Assembly: GCF_020297365.1 (NCBI RefSeq)
Contig: NZ_JAIXIG010000014.1
Coordinates: 1 to 64,000 of the forward strand
DNA: 64,000 nt
Origin: Curtobacterium oceanosedimentum
GTDB lineage: Bacteria > Actinomycetota > Actinomycetes > Actinomycetales > Microbacteriaceae
Reading direction: 5' to 3'
In this document: one piece after another, positions 26,211 to 37,268 of the stretch
How positions within the stretch are numbered: position 1 is the stretch's first letter
Layout: each line of letters starts with the position of its first letter
Translations under genes and position numbers: made by a program
Notes under the pieces: generated by a model
Databases searched by the model: none
Seen by the model: only the letters and a program-made list of their open reading frames with translations
What the model was told of the DNA's origin: nothing

Positions 26211-26290
26211 CCGGCCGTGCCGCCGCCGCCGCCGCAAGGTTTCGCCAGATGCGCCAGCGCGAGCAGCGCGCGACCGCCCGGGAGACGACC

Positions 26291-26334
26291 GGAGGCACGG
26301 CGCGACGTCCGTGACGGACGCGCGCCGTGCCTCC
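26291..26334. terminator. Bidirectional terminator between the ABC operon and MHS permease gene
   Basis: A 14-bp perfect stem (GGAGGCACGGCGCG, 26291-26304, with its complement at 26321-26334) is extended by a 6-bp inner stem (CGTCCG/CGGACG) with a single bulged A and a TGA loop. It lies between convergent stops. Confidence 0.85.
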
Positions 26335-26355
26335 AGGCCGGCAGAGCGGCGGCGA

Positions 26356-27933
26356 CTACGAGCCGGCGGGCTCCTTCTTCTCGTCGCCCGTCGCGGCGTC
26401 ACCCGAGATGATCGGGATCTCGCTCGTCGAGAACTCCTTGGCCCAGTCGGACTGTGCCAGCTCGGAGGTCGGGTCGTTGTAGTCCTCGATGACCGAGGCG
26501 ACCTCGTCCTCCGACCCGACGGTCGGACCAGAGCCCATGAGCGGGGTGGCTGCCGTCTCCTTGGTGAAGTACACCGCGACGAGACCGATCACCGCGGCCG
26601 CCATCAGGTAGAACGCGGGGATGTCCTCGGCCCAGCCGTACCCGGCGTCCTTCGCACCGGCGATGAGCGCCGAGGTGGCCAGCGGGGTCGTCCCACCGAA
26701 GAGCGACACCGAGACGTTGAACGCGATCGCCAGGGCGCCGTAGCGGATGATCGTCGGGAACAGGGCCGGCAGGGTCGACGGCATCGTCGAGGTGAACGTG
26801 ACGAGCACGATCCCCAGGATGAGGAGCCCGGCGAAGACGCCCGGGCCGGTGCCGGTCTGGACGAGCTTGAGGGCCGGCCAGGACAGCAGGATGAAGCCGA
26901 TGCACCCGGCGGCCAGCACGGGACGACGGCCGAACTTGTCGGACAGGCGACCACCGAAGGTGATGACGACCATCATGAGCAGCATCACGACGACGATCAG
27001 GATGAGGCCGAACGTGGCGCTCTGGCCGAGGTTCTGCTCCAGGTAGGTCGGCATGTACGACAGCAGCATGTAGTCGGTCACGTTGAAGACCAGCACGAGA
27101 CCGATGCAGATGATGAGCGAGCGCCAGTTCTCGGCGAAGAGCTTGAGGAACGGCGTCTTCTGCCCCTCGCGCTCGGCGGCCTGCTCCTGCTGCTTCTGGA
27201 AGGCCGGGGTCTCCTCGAGCTTGAGACGGAGGTAGAGCCCGATCAGGCCGAGCGGGCCGGCGATGATGAACGGGATGCGCCAGCCCCAGCTGAGCAGGGC
27301 CTCCTCGGACAGACCGAACTGCAGGGCGGTGACGATCGACGCACCGAGCACGTAGCCGGCGAGCGTGCCGAACTCGAGCCAGGAGCCCATGAACCCACGG
27401 CGCTTGTCCGGCGAGTACTCGGCGATGAACGTCGCGGCGCCGCCGTACTCACCACCGGTCGAGAAGCCCTGCACGAAGCGGGCGACGAGCAGCAGGATGG
27501 GGGCCCAGAAGCCGATCGAGTCGTACGACGGGATGAGGCCGATCATGAGCGTGCCGGCGGCCATCAGGATCATCGTCAGCGCGAGGACCTTCTGTCGGCC
27601 GATCTTGTCGCCGATCGGGCCGAACACGGCACCACCGATCGGGCGGACGATGAACGCCGCGGCGAAGAAGCCGAACGTCGCGACGATGTTCGCCGCGGGG
27701 TCGCCCTGCGGCAGGAACACCTGCGAGATCGTCACGGTCAGGTAGGCGAAGATGCCGAAGTCGAACCACTCCATGGCGTTGCCGAGCGCGGCTGCCGCGA
27801 CGGCTCGCTTGAGCAGCGACTCCTCGACGACGGTGACGTCGTCCTTCGTGAGATCGCGACGAGCGCGCTTCGCGGCGCCCTTCGTGCGCAACGGCCGATC
27901 GCCGTGCGAGTGGGGTGCGTTGTTCGGTGCCAA
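26356..27933 (-). CDS. MHS-family major facilitator permease (ProP-like)
   Basis: This 525-residue permease has 12 predicted spans and the signature segments of the metabolite:H+ symporter family: NAMEWFDFGIFAYLTV near 55, GDKIGRQKVL near 110 and RFVQGFSTGGEYGGAATF near 150. Relatives carry proline/betaine, 2-oxoglutarate or citrate; the substrate cannot be read from sequence. The start is TTG at 27933 with GGAGG 6 nt upstream, the only start with a ribosome-binding site. The C-terminal 60 residues are acidic. It is convergent with the ABC operon and divergent from valS. Confidence 0.9.
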   Translation of the reverse strand: MAPNNAPHSHGDRPLRTKGAAKRARRDLTKDDVTVVEESLLKRAVAAAALGNAMEWFDFGIFAYLTVTISQVFLPQGDPAANIVATFGFFAAAFIVRPIGGAVFGPIGDKIGRQKVLALTMILMAAGTLMIGLIPSYDSIGFWAPILLLVARFVQGFSTGGEYGGAATFIAEYSPDKRRGFMGSWLEFGTLAGYVLGASIVTALQFGLSEEALLSWGWRIPFIIAGPLGLIGLYLRLKLEETPAFQKQQEQAAEREGQKTPFLKLFAENWRSLIICIGLVLVFNVTDYMLLSYMPTYLEQNLGQSATFGLILIVVVMLLMMVVITFGGRLSDKFGRRPVLAAGCIGFILLSWPALKLVQTGTGPGVFAGLLILGIVLVTFTSTMPSTLPALFPTIIRYGALAIAFNVSVSLFGGTTPLATSALIAGAKDAGYGWAEDIPAFYLMAAAVIGLVAVYFTKETAATPLMGSGPTVGSEDEVASVIEDYNDPTSELAQSDWAKEFSTSEIPIISGDAATGDEKKEPAGS

Positions 27934-28113
27934 GTCGTTCCTCCGGTGTGCGGTGCGTCCTTCGGGCGTCCGGCGAGACGGCGACGTTGCAGCTCCTGCG
28001 AGCTCCGCGCTCGCCGGACAAACTCCGACAGACTAGCAGGACACGGGCCAACCCGACATCTCGGTGTGGTAAACGGTGCCCGCACGCCGACTGCGCCGGT
28101 GTCCGGGCCGCCG

Positions 28114-28119
28114 CTACGA
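28114..28119 (+). promoter_or_regulatory. Candidate -10 box of valS
   Basis: TACGAT matches the actinobacterial -10 consensus. It would give a leader of about 75-80 nt before the valS ATG. No clear -35 box and no T-box sequence are present. Confidence 0.4.
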
Positions 28120-28202
28120 TTGGGGACACCGCGCGCCAGGCGCGGCACACTCAGGCACCTCATCACGGACTCGGTGCCGCACACACGGACGGAAGGTGCA
28201 CG

Positions 28203-30797
28203 ATGACCAAGCCCATGCCCGAGAAGCCCAGCGTCGACGGACTGGAGCAGGTCTGGGGGCCCGTCTGGGAGCAGGACGGCACCTACCGCTTCGACCGCGA
28301 CGCCGCCGGTGACCGCAGCGCCGTCTGGTCGATCGACACCCCGCCGCCCACCGCCTCGGGCTCGCTGCACATCGGCCACGTGTTCTCGTACACGCACACC
28401 GACCTCAAGGCCCGGTTCGAGCGCATGCGCGGCAAGCACGTCTTCTACCCGATGGGATGGGACGACAACGGTCTGCCCACCGAGCGTCGCGTGCAGAACT
28501 ACTACGGCGTCCGCTGCGACCCGACCCTGCCGTACGACCCCGACTTCACGCCGCCGTTCGAGGGCGGCGACGGCAAGTCCTCGAAGGCCGCCGACCAGCT
28601 GCCGGTGTCGCGCCGCAACTTCATCGAGCTGTGCGAGCGTCTGACCGTGCAGGACGAGCAGCAGTTCGAGGAGCTGTTCCGCACGCTCGGTCTGTCGGTC
28701 GACTGGACCCAGTCGTACCGCACCATCGACGACACCTCGCGGGCGAGCGCGCAGCGCGCGTTCCTGCGCAACCTCGAGCGCGGCGAGGCCTACCAGGCCG
28801 ACGCGCCGACCCTGTGGGACGTCACGTTCCGCACCGCGGTCGCGCAGGCCGAGCTCGAGGACAAGGAGATGCCCGGCGCGTACCACGGCATCGCCTTCCA
28901 CCGCACCGACGGTGGCGACGACGTGGTCATCCAGACGACCCGCCCCGAGCTGCTGCCCGCCTGTGTCGCCCTGGTGGCCCACCCGGACGACGAGCGGTTC
29001 CAGGACCTGTTCGGCACCACGGTCCGCTCCCCCCTGTTCGACGTCGAGGTGCCCGTGCTCGCACACCACCTGGCGCAGAAGGACAAGGGCGCCGGCATCG
29101 CCATGGTCTGCACCTTCGGTGACACCACCGACGTGGTGTGGTGGCGCGAGCTGCAGCTGCCGAACCGCGCGATCATCGGCTTCGACGGCCGCGTGCGTTC
29201 GGAGGAGCCCGCCTGGATCGAGTCCACGAAGGGCCAGGAGCTCTACGCCGAGATGGCCGGCAAGACCGTGTTCTCGGCCAAGAAGGTCGTCGTGGACGCC
29301 CTGACCGAGTCCGGCGAGCTGATCGGCGACGTCAAGACCATCCAGCACCCGGTCAAGTTCTTCGAGAAGGGCGACAAGCCCCTGGAGATCGTGTCGACCC
29401 GCCAGTGGTACATCGTCAACGGCGCGCGCGACGAGCAGCTGAAGAGCACGCTCCGCCAGCGCGGCGAGGAGATCGCGTTCCACCCGGACTTCATGCGCGT
29501 CCGCTACGACAACTGGGTCGGTGGTCTGTCCGGCGACTGGCTCATCTCGCGCCAGCGCTTCTTCGGCGTGCCGCTGCCGGTCTGGTACCCGCTCGACGCC
29601 GACGGCAACCCGGTGTTCGACCAGCCGATCGTGCCGACCGAGGCGCAGCTGCCCGTCGACCCGGCCTCCGAGCCCGCCCCCGGCTACACCGAGGACCAGC
29701 GTGGCGTGGCCGGCGGGTTCCAGGGTGAGCTCGACGTGATGGACACCTGGGCGACCTCGTCGCTCACCCCGCAGCTCGCGGGCAAGTGGGAGACCGACCC
29801 GGCGCTCTACGACCTGGTGTACCCGTACGACGTCCGCCCGCAGGCGCAGGACATCATCCGCACCTGGCTGTTCACCACCGTGCTCCGCAGTCAGCTCGAA
29901 GCCGACGTGGTGCCGTGGAAGCACGCCTCCATCTCCGGCTTCATCGTCGACCCCGACCGCAAGAAGATGTCGAAGTCGAAGGGCAACGTCGTCACGCCGC
30001 TGTCGATCCTCGAGCAGCACGGCGCCGACGCGGTCCGCTACTGGGCGGCCTCGTCCAAGCTCGGCACCGACGCGGCGTTCGACCCGCAGAACCCGAAGCA
30101 GATCAAGGTCGGCCGTCGCCTGGCGATCAAGGTGCTCAACGCGGCGAAGTTCGTCTACGGCTTCCCGCTGCCCGAGGGTGCCACGAGCGTCACCGAGGCC
30201 CTCGACGTCGACATGCTCGCCGAGCTCGGTTCGGTCGTCGAGCAGGCCACCGCGGCCTTCGACGGCTTCGACCACGCCCGTGCGCTGGAGATCACCGAGC
30301 GCTTCTTCTGGACGTTCTGCGACGACTACCTCGAGCTCGTGAAGGAGCGCGCCTACGGCACCGCGTCCGACGCGACGCACGAGACGCAGGCGAGTGCGGT
30401 CCTGGCGCTGCGCGGCGCGATCGACGTGCTGCTCCGACTGCTGGCGCCGTTCCTCCCGTACGCGACCGAGGAAGTGTGGGCCTGGACCCACGAGACCAGC
30501 GTGCACCGGGCCTCCTGGCCGACCGCGGCCGACCTGCCGACCGACGCGGCCCCCACCGGGCTGCTCGCGGCCGTCGGGCAGGCGCTCATCGGGATCCGCG
30601 GTGCGAAGACGGCGGCGAAGGCGTCCCAGAAGACGCCCGTGACGCGTGCGGTCGTCGCCGCACCCGCCGAGACGCGCGTGCTCATCGAGCGCGCGGCGGT
30701 CGACCTGGCGGCCGTCGGCCGCATCGAGAACCTGTCGTTCGTCGACGGCGACGAGCTCGCCGTCACCGAGATCGAGCTCGCGGAGCAGCAGGCGTAA
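28203..30797 (+). CDS. valS: Valyl-tRNA synthetase
   Basis: ValS charges tRNA-Val and edits threonine. From ATG 28203, with GGAAGG upstream, the protein has 864 residues. The HIGH motif is LHIGHVFSYTHTD at about 55 and KKMSKSKGN is at about 587. Segments such as GMGWDDNGLPTERRVQNYYG-like (28455-28510) and the insertion with KAADQLPVSRRNF match the archaeal-type ValS found in some Actinobacteria rather than the common bacterial type. The frame is open far upstream of the ATG, but that part lies across the divergent promoter. Confidence 0.96.
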   Translation: MTKPMPEKPSVDGLEQVWGPVWEQDGTYRFDRDAAGDRSAVWSIDTPPPTASGSLHIGHVFSYTHTDLKARFERMRGKHVFYPMGWDDNGLPTERRVQNYYGVRCDPTLPYDPDFTPPFEGGDGKSSKAADQLPVSRRNFIELCERLTVQDEQQFEELFRTLGLSVDWTQSYRTIDDTSRASAQRAFLRNLERGEAYQADAPTLWDVTFRTAVAQAELEDKEMPGAYHGIAFHRTDGGDDVVIQTTRPELLPACVALVAHPDDERFQDLFGTTVRSPLFDVEVPVLAHHLAQKDKGAGIAMVCTFGDTTDVVWWRELQLPNRAIIGFDGRVRSEEPAWIESTKGQELYAEMAGKTVFSAKKVVVDALTESGELIGDVKTIQHPVKFFEKGDKPLEIVSTRQWYIVNGARDEQLKSTLRQRGEEIAFHPDFMRVRYDNWVGGLSGDWLISRQRFFGVPLPVWYPLDADGNPVFDQPIVPTEAQLPVDPASEPAPGYTEDQRGVAGGFQGELDVMDTWATSSLTPQLAGKWETDPALYDLVYPYDVRPQAQDIIRTWLFTTVLRSQLEADVVPWKHASISGFIVDPDRKKMSKSKGNVVTPLSILEQHGADAVRYWAASSKLGTDAAFDPQNPKQIKVGRRLAIKVLNAAKFVYGFPLPEGATSVTEALDVDMLAELGSVVEQATAAFDGFDHARALEITERFFWTFCDDYLELVKERAYGTASDATHETQASAVLALRGAIDVLLRLLAPFLPYATEEVWAWTHETSVHRASWPTAADLPTDAAPTGLLAAVGQALIGIRGAKTAAKASQKTPVTRAVVAAPAETRVLIERAAVDLAAVGRIENLSFVDGDELAVTEIELAEQQA

Positions 30798-30808
30798 CGT
30801 CGGCTGTC

Positions 30809-30838
30809 CGGGCCGGGTCGCGTCGGCGACCCGGCCCG
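30809..30838. terminator. Hairpin after valS
   Basis: A 12-bp perfect G/C stem (30809-30820 and 30827-30838) closes on a 6-nt loop just after the valS stop. It may terminate valS or reduce read-through into the next small gene. Confidence 0.65.
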
Positions 30839-30859
30839 TCGACCGGACTGGAGGCACGG

Positions 30860-31111
30860 ATGCAGTTGGGCACACGCTGGAACGTGGGTGGGGAGCCGCC
30901 TGCGCGACTGCCCGAGACGATGGTCGTCGCCGTGCGCGGGGTCGAGGACGAACTCGCGCAGGAGTCCGTCGACACGGCGACGTGGGGGTGGACGCTGACG
31001 TTCCTGGAGGGCAAGCCGATCGTCGAGCTCGACGACGGCACCTCGATCCACCTCGACGCCCTCGGGCGCGCACAGGTGACGAACCCGGACGACGCCGCGG
31101 AAGAGGACTAG
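30860..31111 (+). CDS. Small conserved acidic protein (unidentified)
   Basis: This 83-residue protein begins MQLGTRWNVGG and ends with an acidic tail (DDAAEED). It has no signal or membrane segment and a beta-rich pattern with a WGWTLTFLEGKPIVELDDG core. GGAGGC lies 4 nt before the ATG, a clear ribosome-binding site. Its codon use and composition look like those of a real gene. I do not recognise a named family. It follows valS in the same direction after a hairpin. Confidence 0.75.
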   Translation: MQLGTRWNVGGEPPARLPETMVVAVRGVEDELAQESVDTATWGWTLTFLEGKPIVELDDGTSIHLDALGRAQVTNPDDAAEED

Positions 31112-31130
31112 CGCGGGCGGTTCGCGCTGC

Positions 31131-31219
31131 GCGGTTCGCGGTTCCGCTTCGCGGTTCGCGGTTCCGCTTCGCGGTTCGCGGTTCCGCTTCGCGGTTCGCG
31201 GTTCCGCTTCGCGGTTCGC
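31131..31219 (+). repeat. Tandem 20-bp repeat, 4.45 copies
   Basis: The unit GCGGTTCGCGGTTCCGCTTC occurs four times without any change (31131-31210), followed by a 9-base partial copy. A degenerate copy precedes it at 31117-31130. It lies in the gap between the small acidic protein and the convergent hydrolase gene. A 20-bp unit is not a multiple of three, so it is not coding. Confidence 0.95.
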
Positions 31220-31222
31220 TCG

Positions 31223-31273
31223 GTGAGCAGGAATGGTCGGGTCCCCGGTGGGGACCCGACCATTCCTGCTCAC
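31223..31273. terminator. Bidirectional terminator with 24-bp perfect stem
   Basis: A perfect 24-bp stem (31223-31246 and 31250-31273) closes on the loop GGT. It stands directly after the tandem repeat and 46 bp before the hydrolase stop, between convergent genes. Confidence 0.9.
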
Positions 31274-31319
31274 GACGCGGGCGCCCCCGCCGGGGAGCGC
31301 CCGCGTGATCGCCGAGGGA

Positions 31320-32261
<942 letters not shown>

Positions 32262-32281
32262 TCAGCGAACGGGGTACGTAC

Positions 32282-32863
32282 ATGGTCACCAGCACCGTCG
32301 AACCGGATGTGCGCGCGCACATCGTCGAGGTCGCGGACCAGCTGTTCTACACGCGCGGCATCCAGTCGGTCGGCATGGACGCGATCCGGACCGCCGCGGG
32401 GGTCTCGCTCAAGAAGCTGTACGCGGCGTTCCCGGGCAAGGAGCAGCTCATCGCCGCGGTGCTCGCCGGCCGCCACGACATCTGGGAGCGCGGCGTCCAC
32501 GGTGCGGTCGACGCGGCCACCGGTCCGCGCGAGAAGCTGCTGGCGCTCTACGACTTCCTGGAGTCCTGGTTCGGTGACGACACCTTCCGTGGGTGCGGCT
32601 TCATCAACGCCTTCGGCGAGCTCGGAGCCACGTCACCCGCCGTCGCCGAGATCGCGCGTGACCACAAGGACTCGTTCCAGCGGTACGTGCAGCAGCTCAC
32701 TGCCGAGGTCGTGGACGCCCCGGAACAGGCCGAGGAGCTCGCCGCGCAGCTCGCGCTCCTGGCCGAGGGTGCACAGACCACCGCGGCCATCGCCGGCACC
32801 ACGGCACCGGCCGCGCACGCACGCCGCGCCGCCGAGACCCTGATCGACGCCGCGACGCGCTGA
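32282..32863 (+). CDS. TetR-family regulator of the adjacent hydrolase
   Basis: This 193-residue protein has a TetR helix-turn-helix at about 10-56, with GMDAIRTAAGVSLKKLYAAF as the recognition part, and a C-terminal domain similar to TetR_C type (GCGFINAFGELG). It is divergent from the hydrolase gene and the gap carries two related palindromes, which fits an autoregulated local repressor. No start other than ATG 32282 retains the whole DNA-binding domain. Confidence 0.92.
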   Translation: MVTSTVEPDVRAHIVEVADQLFYTRGIQSVGMDAIRTAAGVSLKKLYAAFPGKEQLIAAVLAGRHDIWERGVHGAVDAATGPREKLLALYDFLESWFGDDTFRGCGFINAFGELGATSPAVAEIARDHKDSFQRYVQQLTAEVVDAPEQAEELAAQLALLAEGAQTTAAIAGTTAPAAHARRAAETLIDAATR

Positions 32864-32897
32864 CACGGAGCGGCGCCACGTCCGTAGTGTGGTCGCC

Positions 32898-34922
32898 ATG
32901 GCAACCCCGTTCGACGTCCCGAGCACCCTCCCCTACGCCCTGCCGCCCTTCGGCGACGTGCGACTCGAGCACTACCGACCGGCCTTCGACGCCGGCATGG
33001 CCGAGCAGCGCGCCGAGGTCGAGGCCATCGCCACCGACCCGGACGCACCGACGTTCGAGAACACCCTGGTCGCCCTCGAGCGGTCGGGGCAGCTGCTGAC
33101 CCGCGTCAGCCACGTGTTCTTCACGCTGTCGTCGGCCGACTCCACCCCGGCACTGCACGACCTCGAAGCCGAGGTCTCCCCGCTGCTCGCCGGCCACCGG
33201 GACGCGATCACCCTGGACGCGCGGCTCTACGCGCGGGTGCAGGCCGTGCTCGACGGCGCCGAGGCCGCCGGGCTGACCGGTGAGGACCTGCGGCTCGTCG
33301 AGCGGACCCACGCCGAGATGACCCTCGCGGGTGCCGGGCTCGACGACGCGGGCAAGGAGCGCCTGACGGCGATCAACCAGGAGTTGTCGACCCTGACGAC
33401 GACCTTCGAGCGGAACCTGCTCGAGGACACCAACGACTCCGCCGTGCACGTCACGGACGAGTCCGAGCTCGACGGCCTCGACGACGGTGCGAAGTCCGCC
33501 GCCGCCGGTGCCGCGGCCGACCGCGGGCTCGACGGGTGGCTCATCACGCTGCCGCTCTACACCGGGCACCCGTGGCTCGGCTCCCTGCGCGACCGCGGCC
33601 TGCGCGAACGGATCATGCGCGCCTCCCTCGCCCGCGGTCGTCGCGGCAACGAGCACGACAACCGCGAGGTCCTGCTGCGGATCGTCCGGCTCCGGGCCGA
33701 GCGCGCCGAGCTGCTCGGGTTCCCGGACCACGCCGCCGTCGTCACCGCCGACGAGACCGCGGGCACCCCGGAGGCCGTCGACGGGCTGCTGTCCTCGCTC
33801 GTCGGTGCCGCCGTGCGGAACGCCGACGACGAGCGCGCGGTCCGATCGCGCACGGTCGGGTTCGACGTCGAGTCGTGGGACTGGGCGTACGCCACCGAGA
33901 TCCTGCGCGGGGAGCAGTTCGCGGCGGACAGCTCGGCGCTGCGCCCGTACTTCGAGGCGGACCGGGTCCTGCACGACGGCGTCTTCCACGCCGCCGGCGC
34001 CCTGTACGGCCTGACCTTCACCGAGCGGCCCGACCTGCACGGCTACAACGACGAGGTCCGCGTCTTCGAGGTCACCGGCGACGACGGCGAACCGGTCGGC
34101 CTGTACCTGCTCGACCTCTACACGCGTGACGGCAAGCGGGGCGGTGCATGGATGAACCCCGTCGTCGAGCAGTCCGCGCTGCTCGGCACCCTGCCCGTCG
34201 TGGTCAACAACCTCAACGTCGCGAAGCCGGCCGCGGGCTCCCCCACGCTGCTCATCCAGGACGAGGTCGAGACGCTCTTCCACGAGTTCGGCCACGCGCT
34301 GCACGGCCTGATCGCCCGCACCACCTACCCGCGGTTCTCCGGCACGAACGTCGAGCGGGACTTCGTCGAGTTCCCGAGCCAGGTCAACGAGATGTGGGTG
34401 TCGTGGCCGTCGGTCCTGGCGAACTACGCCAAGCACCACGAGACCGGGGAACCGCTGCCGCCGGAGCTCGTCCTGGGACTCAGCGAGTCGGCCGGGTTCA
34501 ACGAGGGCTTCGGCACGACGGAGTACCTGGCCGCGGCACTGCTCGACCAGGCGTGGCACCGGCTCTCCGCAGCCGACGCTGCCGCGGTGACGTCCGTCGA
34601 GGACTTCGAGCGGGACGCCCTCGCCGCCGCCGGCATCGCGGTCGAGGCCGTGCCGCCGCGGTACTCGTCGACGTACTTCGCCCACACGTTCTCGGGCGGG
34701 TACGACGCCGGCTACTACGGGTACATCTGGTCCGAGGTGCTCGACGCCGACACGGTGGAGTGGTTCCGCGACAACGGCGGGCTCGACCGGGAAGCCGGAC
34801 GGCGCTTCGCGGAGCGGTTGCTCGGGGTCGGTGGGGCGAAGGACCCGCTCGAGGCGTACCGGGACTTCCGCGGCCGCGACGCCGAGGTCGGCCCGCTGCT
34901 GCGCCGCCGCGGCCTGGAGTAG
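32898..34922 (+). CDS. dcp: M3-family metallopeptidase (peptidyl-dipeptidase Dcp type)
   Basis: M3 peptidases are cytoplasmic zinc enzymes that degrade oligopeptides. The 674-residue protein has the HExxH zinc site as HEFGH at 462-466, and a downstream Glu in the family's ESxxFNEGF-like segment ([16 protein letters not shown]). The pattern [20 protein letters not shown] near 595 is typical of Dcp. The ATG at 32898 is chosen because a TAGTGT box ends 7 nt upstream, as for leaderless genes; a GTG 9 bp earlier overlaps that box. No signal peptide. Confidence 0.94.
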   Translation: MATPFDVPSTLPYALPPFGDVRLEHYRPAFDAGMAEQRAEVEAIATDPDAPTFENTLVALERSGQLLTRVSHVFFTLSSADSTPALHDLEAEVSPLLAGHRDAITLDARLYARVQAVLDGAEAAGLTGEDLRLVERTHAEMTLAGAGLDDAGKERLTAINQELSTLTTTFERNLLEDTNDSAVHVTDESELDGLDDGAKSAAAGAAADRGLDGWLITLPLYTGHPWLGSLRDRGLRERIMRASLARGRRGNEHDNREVLLRIVRLRAERAELLGFPDHAAVVTADETAGTPEAVDGLLSSLVGAAVRNADDERAVRSRTVGFDVESWDWAYATEILRGEQFAADSSALRPYFEADRVLHDGVFHAAGALYGLTFTERPDLHGYNDEVRVFEVTGDDGEPVGLYLLDLYTRDGKRGGAWMNPVVEQSALLGTLPVVVNNLNVAKPAAGSPTLLIQDEVETLFHEFGHALHGLIARTTYPRFSGTNVERDFVEFPSQVNEMWVSWPSVLANYAKHHETGEPLPPELVLGLSESAGFNEGFGTTEYLAAALLDQAWHRLSAADAAAVTSVEDFERDALAAAGIAVEAVPPRYSSTYFAHTFSGGYDAGYYGYIWSEVLDADTVEWFRDNGGLDREAGRRFAERLLGVGGAKDPLEAYRDFRGRDAEVGPLLRRRGLE

Positions 34923-34939
34923 GCGGCGTTTCGGCCGAC

Positions 34940-35003
34940 GAACACCACGAGAACGACAGAACACCTCGAGATCTCGAGGTGTTCTGTCGTTCTCGTGGTG
35001 TTC
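34940..35003. terminator. 64-bp perfect palindrome between convergent genes
   Basis: Both 32-base halves (34940-34971 and 34972-35003) are exact reverse complements with no spacer. The centre reads CTCGAGATCTCGAG. It fills most of the 105 bp between the dcp and clpX stops and must act as a bidirectional terminator. It is clearly less GC-rich than its surroundings. Confidence 0.95.
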
Positions 35004-35027
35004 GCCGCTGACTGACGGGCCGGGGCG

Positions 35028-36308
<1,281 letters not shown>

Positions 36309-36495
36309 TCCCGTGCCTCCCTGGTTGGACATGCCGGCCGCGCTGGCGCACAGCCGCTGGTGCACCGCTGCTGGTGGGCACCTCGTCGTGGACACGAGCC
36401 TAACCGCAACCGGTGACATCGACCGCGATGCCCCTCCGGTTTCGCCGCGCGCGTTCGCCCAGGGCGTCCGACCCTGCTACGGTGATCCCGACTTC

Positions 36496-36510
36496 TCTAC
36501 AACTTGTAGA
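36496..36510. promoter_or_regulatory. Candidate operator before ycnI-copC
   Basis: TCTACAACTTGTAGA is a perfect 7-1-7 palindrome with a TACA...TGTA core, similar to operators of the BlaI/CopY family. It is 36 bp before the ycnI ATG and just downstream of a TACGGT box (36478-36483). Control by copper is inferred from the genes only. Confidence 0.5.
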
Positions 36511-36545
36511 ACAGCTGGTGCAGAACCACCCCCGGAAGGAACCCC

Positions 36546-37268
36546 ATGCAGAAGCGTCTCGCCACCGGCGGCGCCGTCACCCTCGGTGTCGCAGCCGTCA
36601 TCGTCCTCGGCAGCGCCACGGCGGCCAGTGCGCACGTCTCCGCGACCGCGACGTCGACCGCGGCGAACTCGTACACCGTCGCGACCTTCTCGGTGCCGCA
36701 CGGCTGCGACGGCTCCCCCACCACGAAGATCGAGTTCCAGGTCCCCGAGTCCGTGATCGAGGTCACGCCCACGGTCAACCCGAACTGGACCATCCGCAAG
36801 GCGACCGAGCCGTACACGGCCCCGTCCGCCGCTGCCGACGACGAGCACGAGGCGGCCGCCGAGCGCGTCACGAGCGTCACCTACACGGCGAAGACCCCCC
36901 TGCCCGCCGACGAGCGCGACACGTTCTCGCTGTCCTTCGCGCTGCCCGACGGCGAGCCCGGCGAGCTGGTCGAGTTCCCCGCCCTGCAGACCTGCGAGCA
37001 GGGCAGCGTGGAGTGGAATCAGGAGCAGCAGCCCGGCGAGGCCGAGCCCGAGCACCCGGCGCCGTCGATCACCCTGACCGCCGCCGAGGCGACGGACGAC
37101 GACGGTGACGCGGCCGCCGCGACCCCCGCCGCGGAGGCCGCCGGCACCAGCGCCCCGGCCGACCCCGACCTGGTCGGCCGCTTCCTCGGCCTCGGCGGCC
37201 TGGTGCTCGGCGCCGTCGCCCTGGTCGTCGCCGTCGCCGGCACGCGTCGTCGGAGCTCCGCCAAGTGA
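36546..37268 (+). CDS. YcnI-family copper-binding membrane protein (DUF1775)
   Basis: The 240-residue protein has a signal peptide (cleavage expected after ASA at 27-29), which would expose H30 as the new N-terminus; an N-terminal His is the copper ligand in characterised YcnI proteins. The beta-sandwich domain with VPHGCDGSPT and PNWTIRK follows. A linker rich in Ala/Asp/Glu and one C-terminal span (about 210-230) anchor it to the membrane. It overlaps the CopC gene by 4 bp (GTGA). The pair probably handles copper at the cell surface. GGAAGG precedes the ATG. Confidence 0.92.
   Translation: MQKRLATGGAVTLGVAAVIVLGSATAASAHVSATATSTAANSYTVATFSVPHGCDGSPTTKIEFQVPESVIEVTPTVNPNWTIRKATEPYTAPSAAADDEHEAAAERVTSVTYTAKTPLPADERDTFSLSFALPDGEPGELVEFPALQTCEQGSVEWNQEQQPGEAEPEHPAPSITLTAAEATDDDGDAAAATPAAEAAGTSAPADPDLVGRFLGLGGLVLGAVALVVAVAGTRRRSSAK

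Noticed and set aside
27738-31073. 1111-codon minus-strand frame opposite valS
   Set aside because: It covers valS in antisense. Its start and end have no promoter or ribosome-binding site.
31131-31219. CRISPR array
   Set aside because: The units are contiguous with no unique spacers and no cas genes are in the window; it is a simple tandem repeat.
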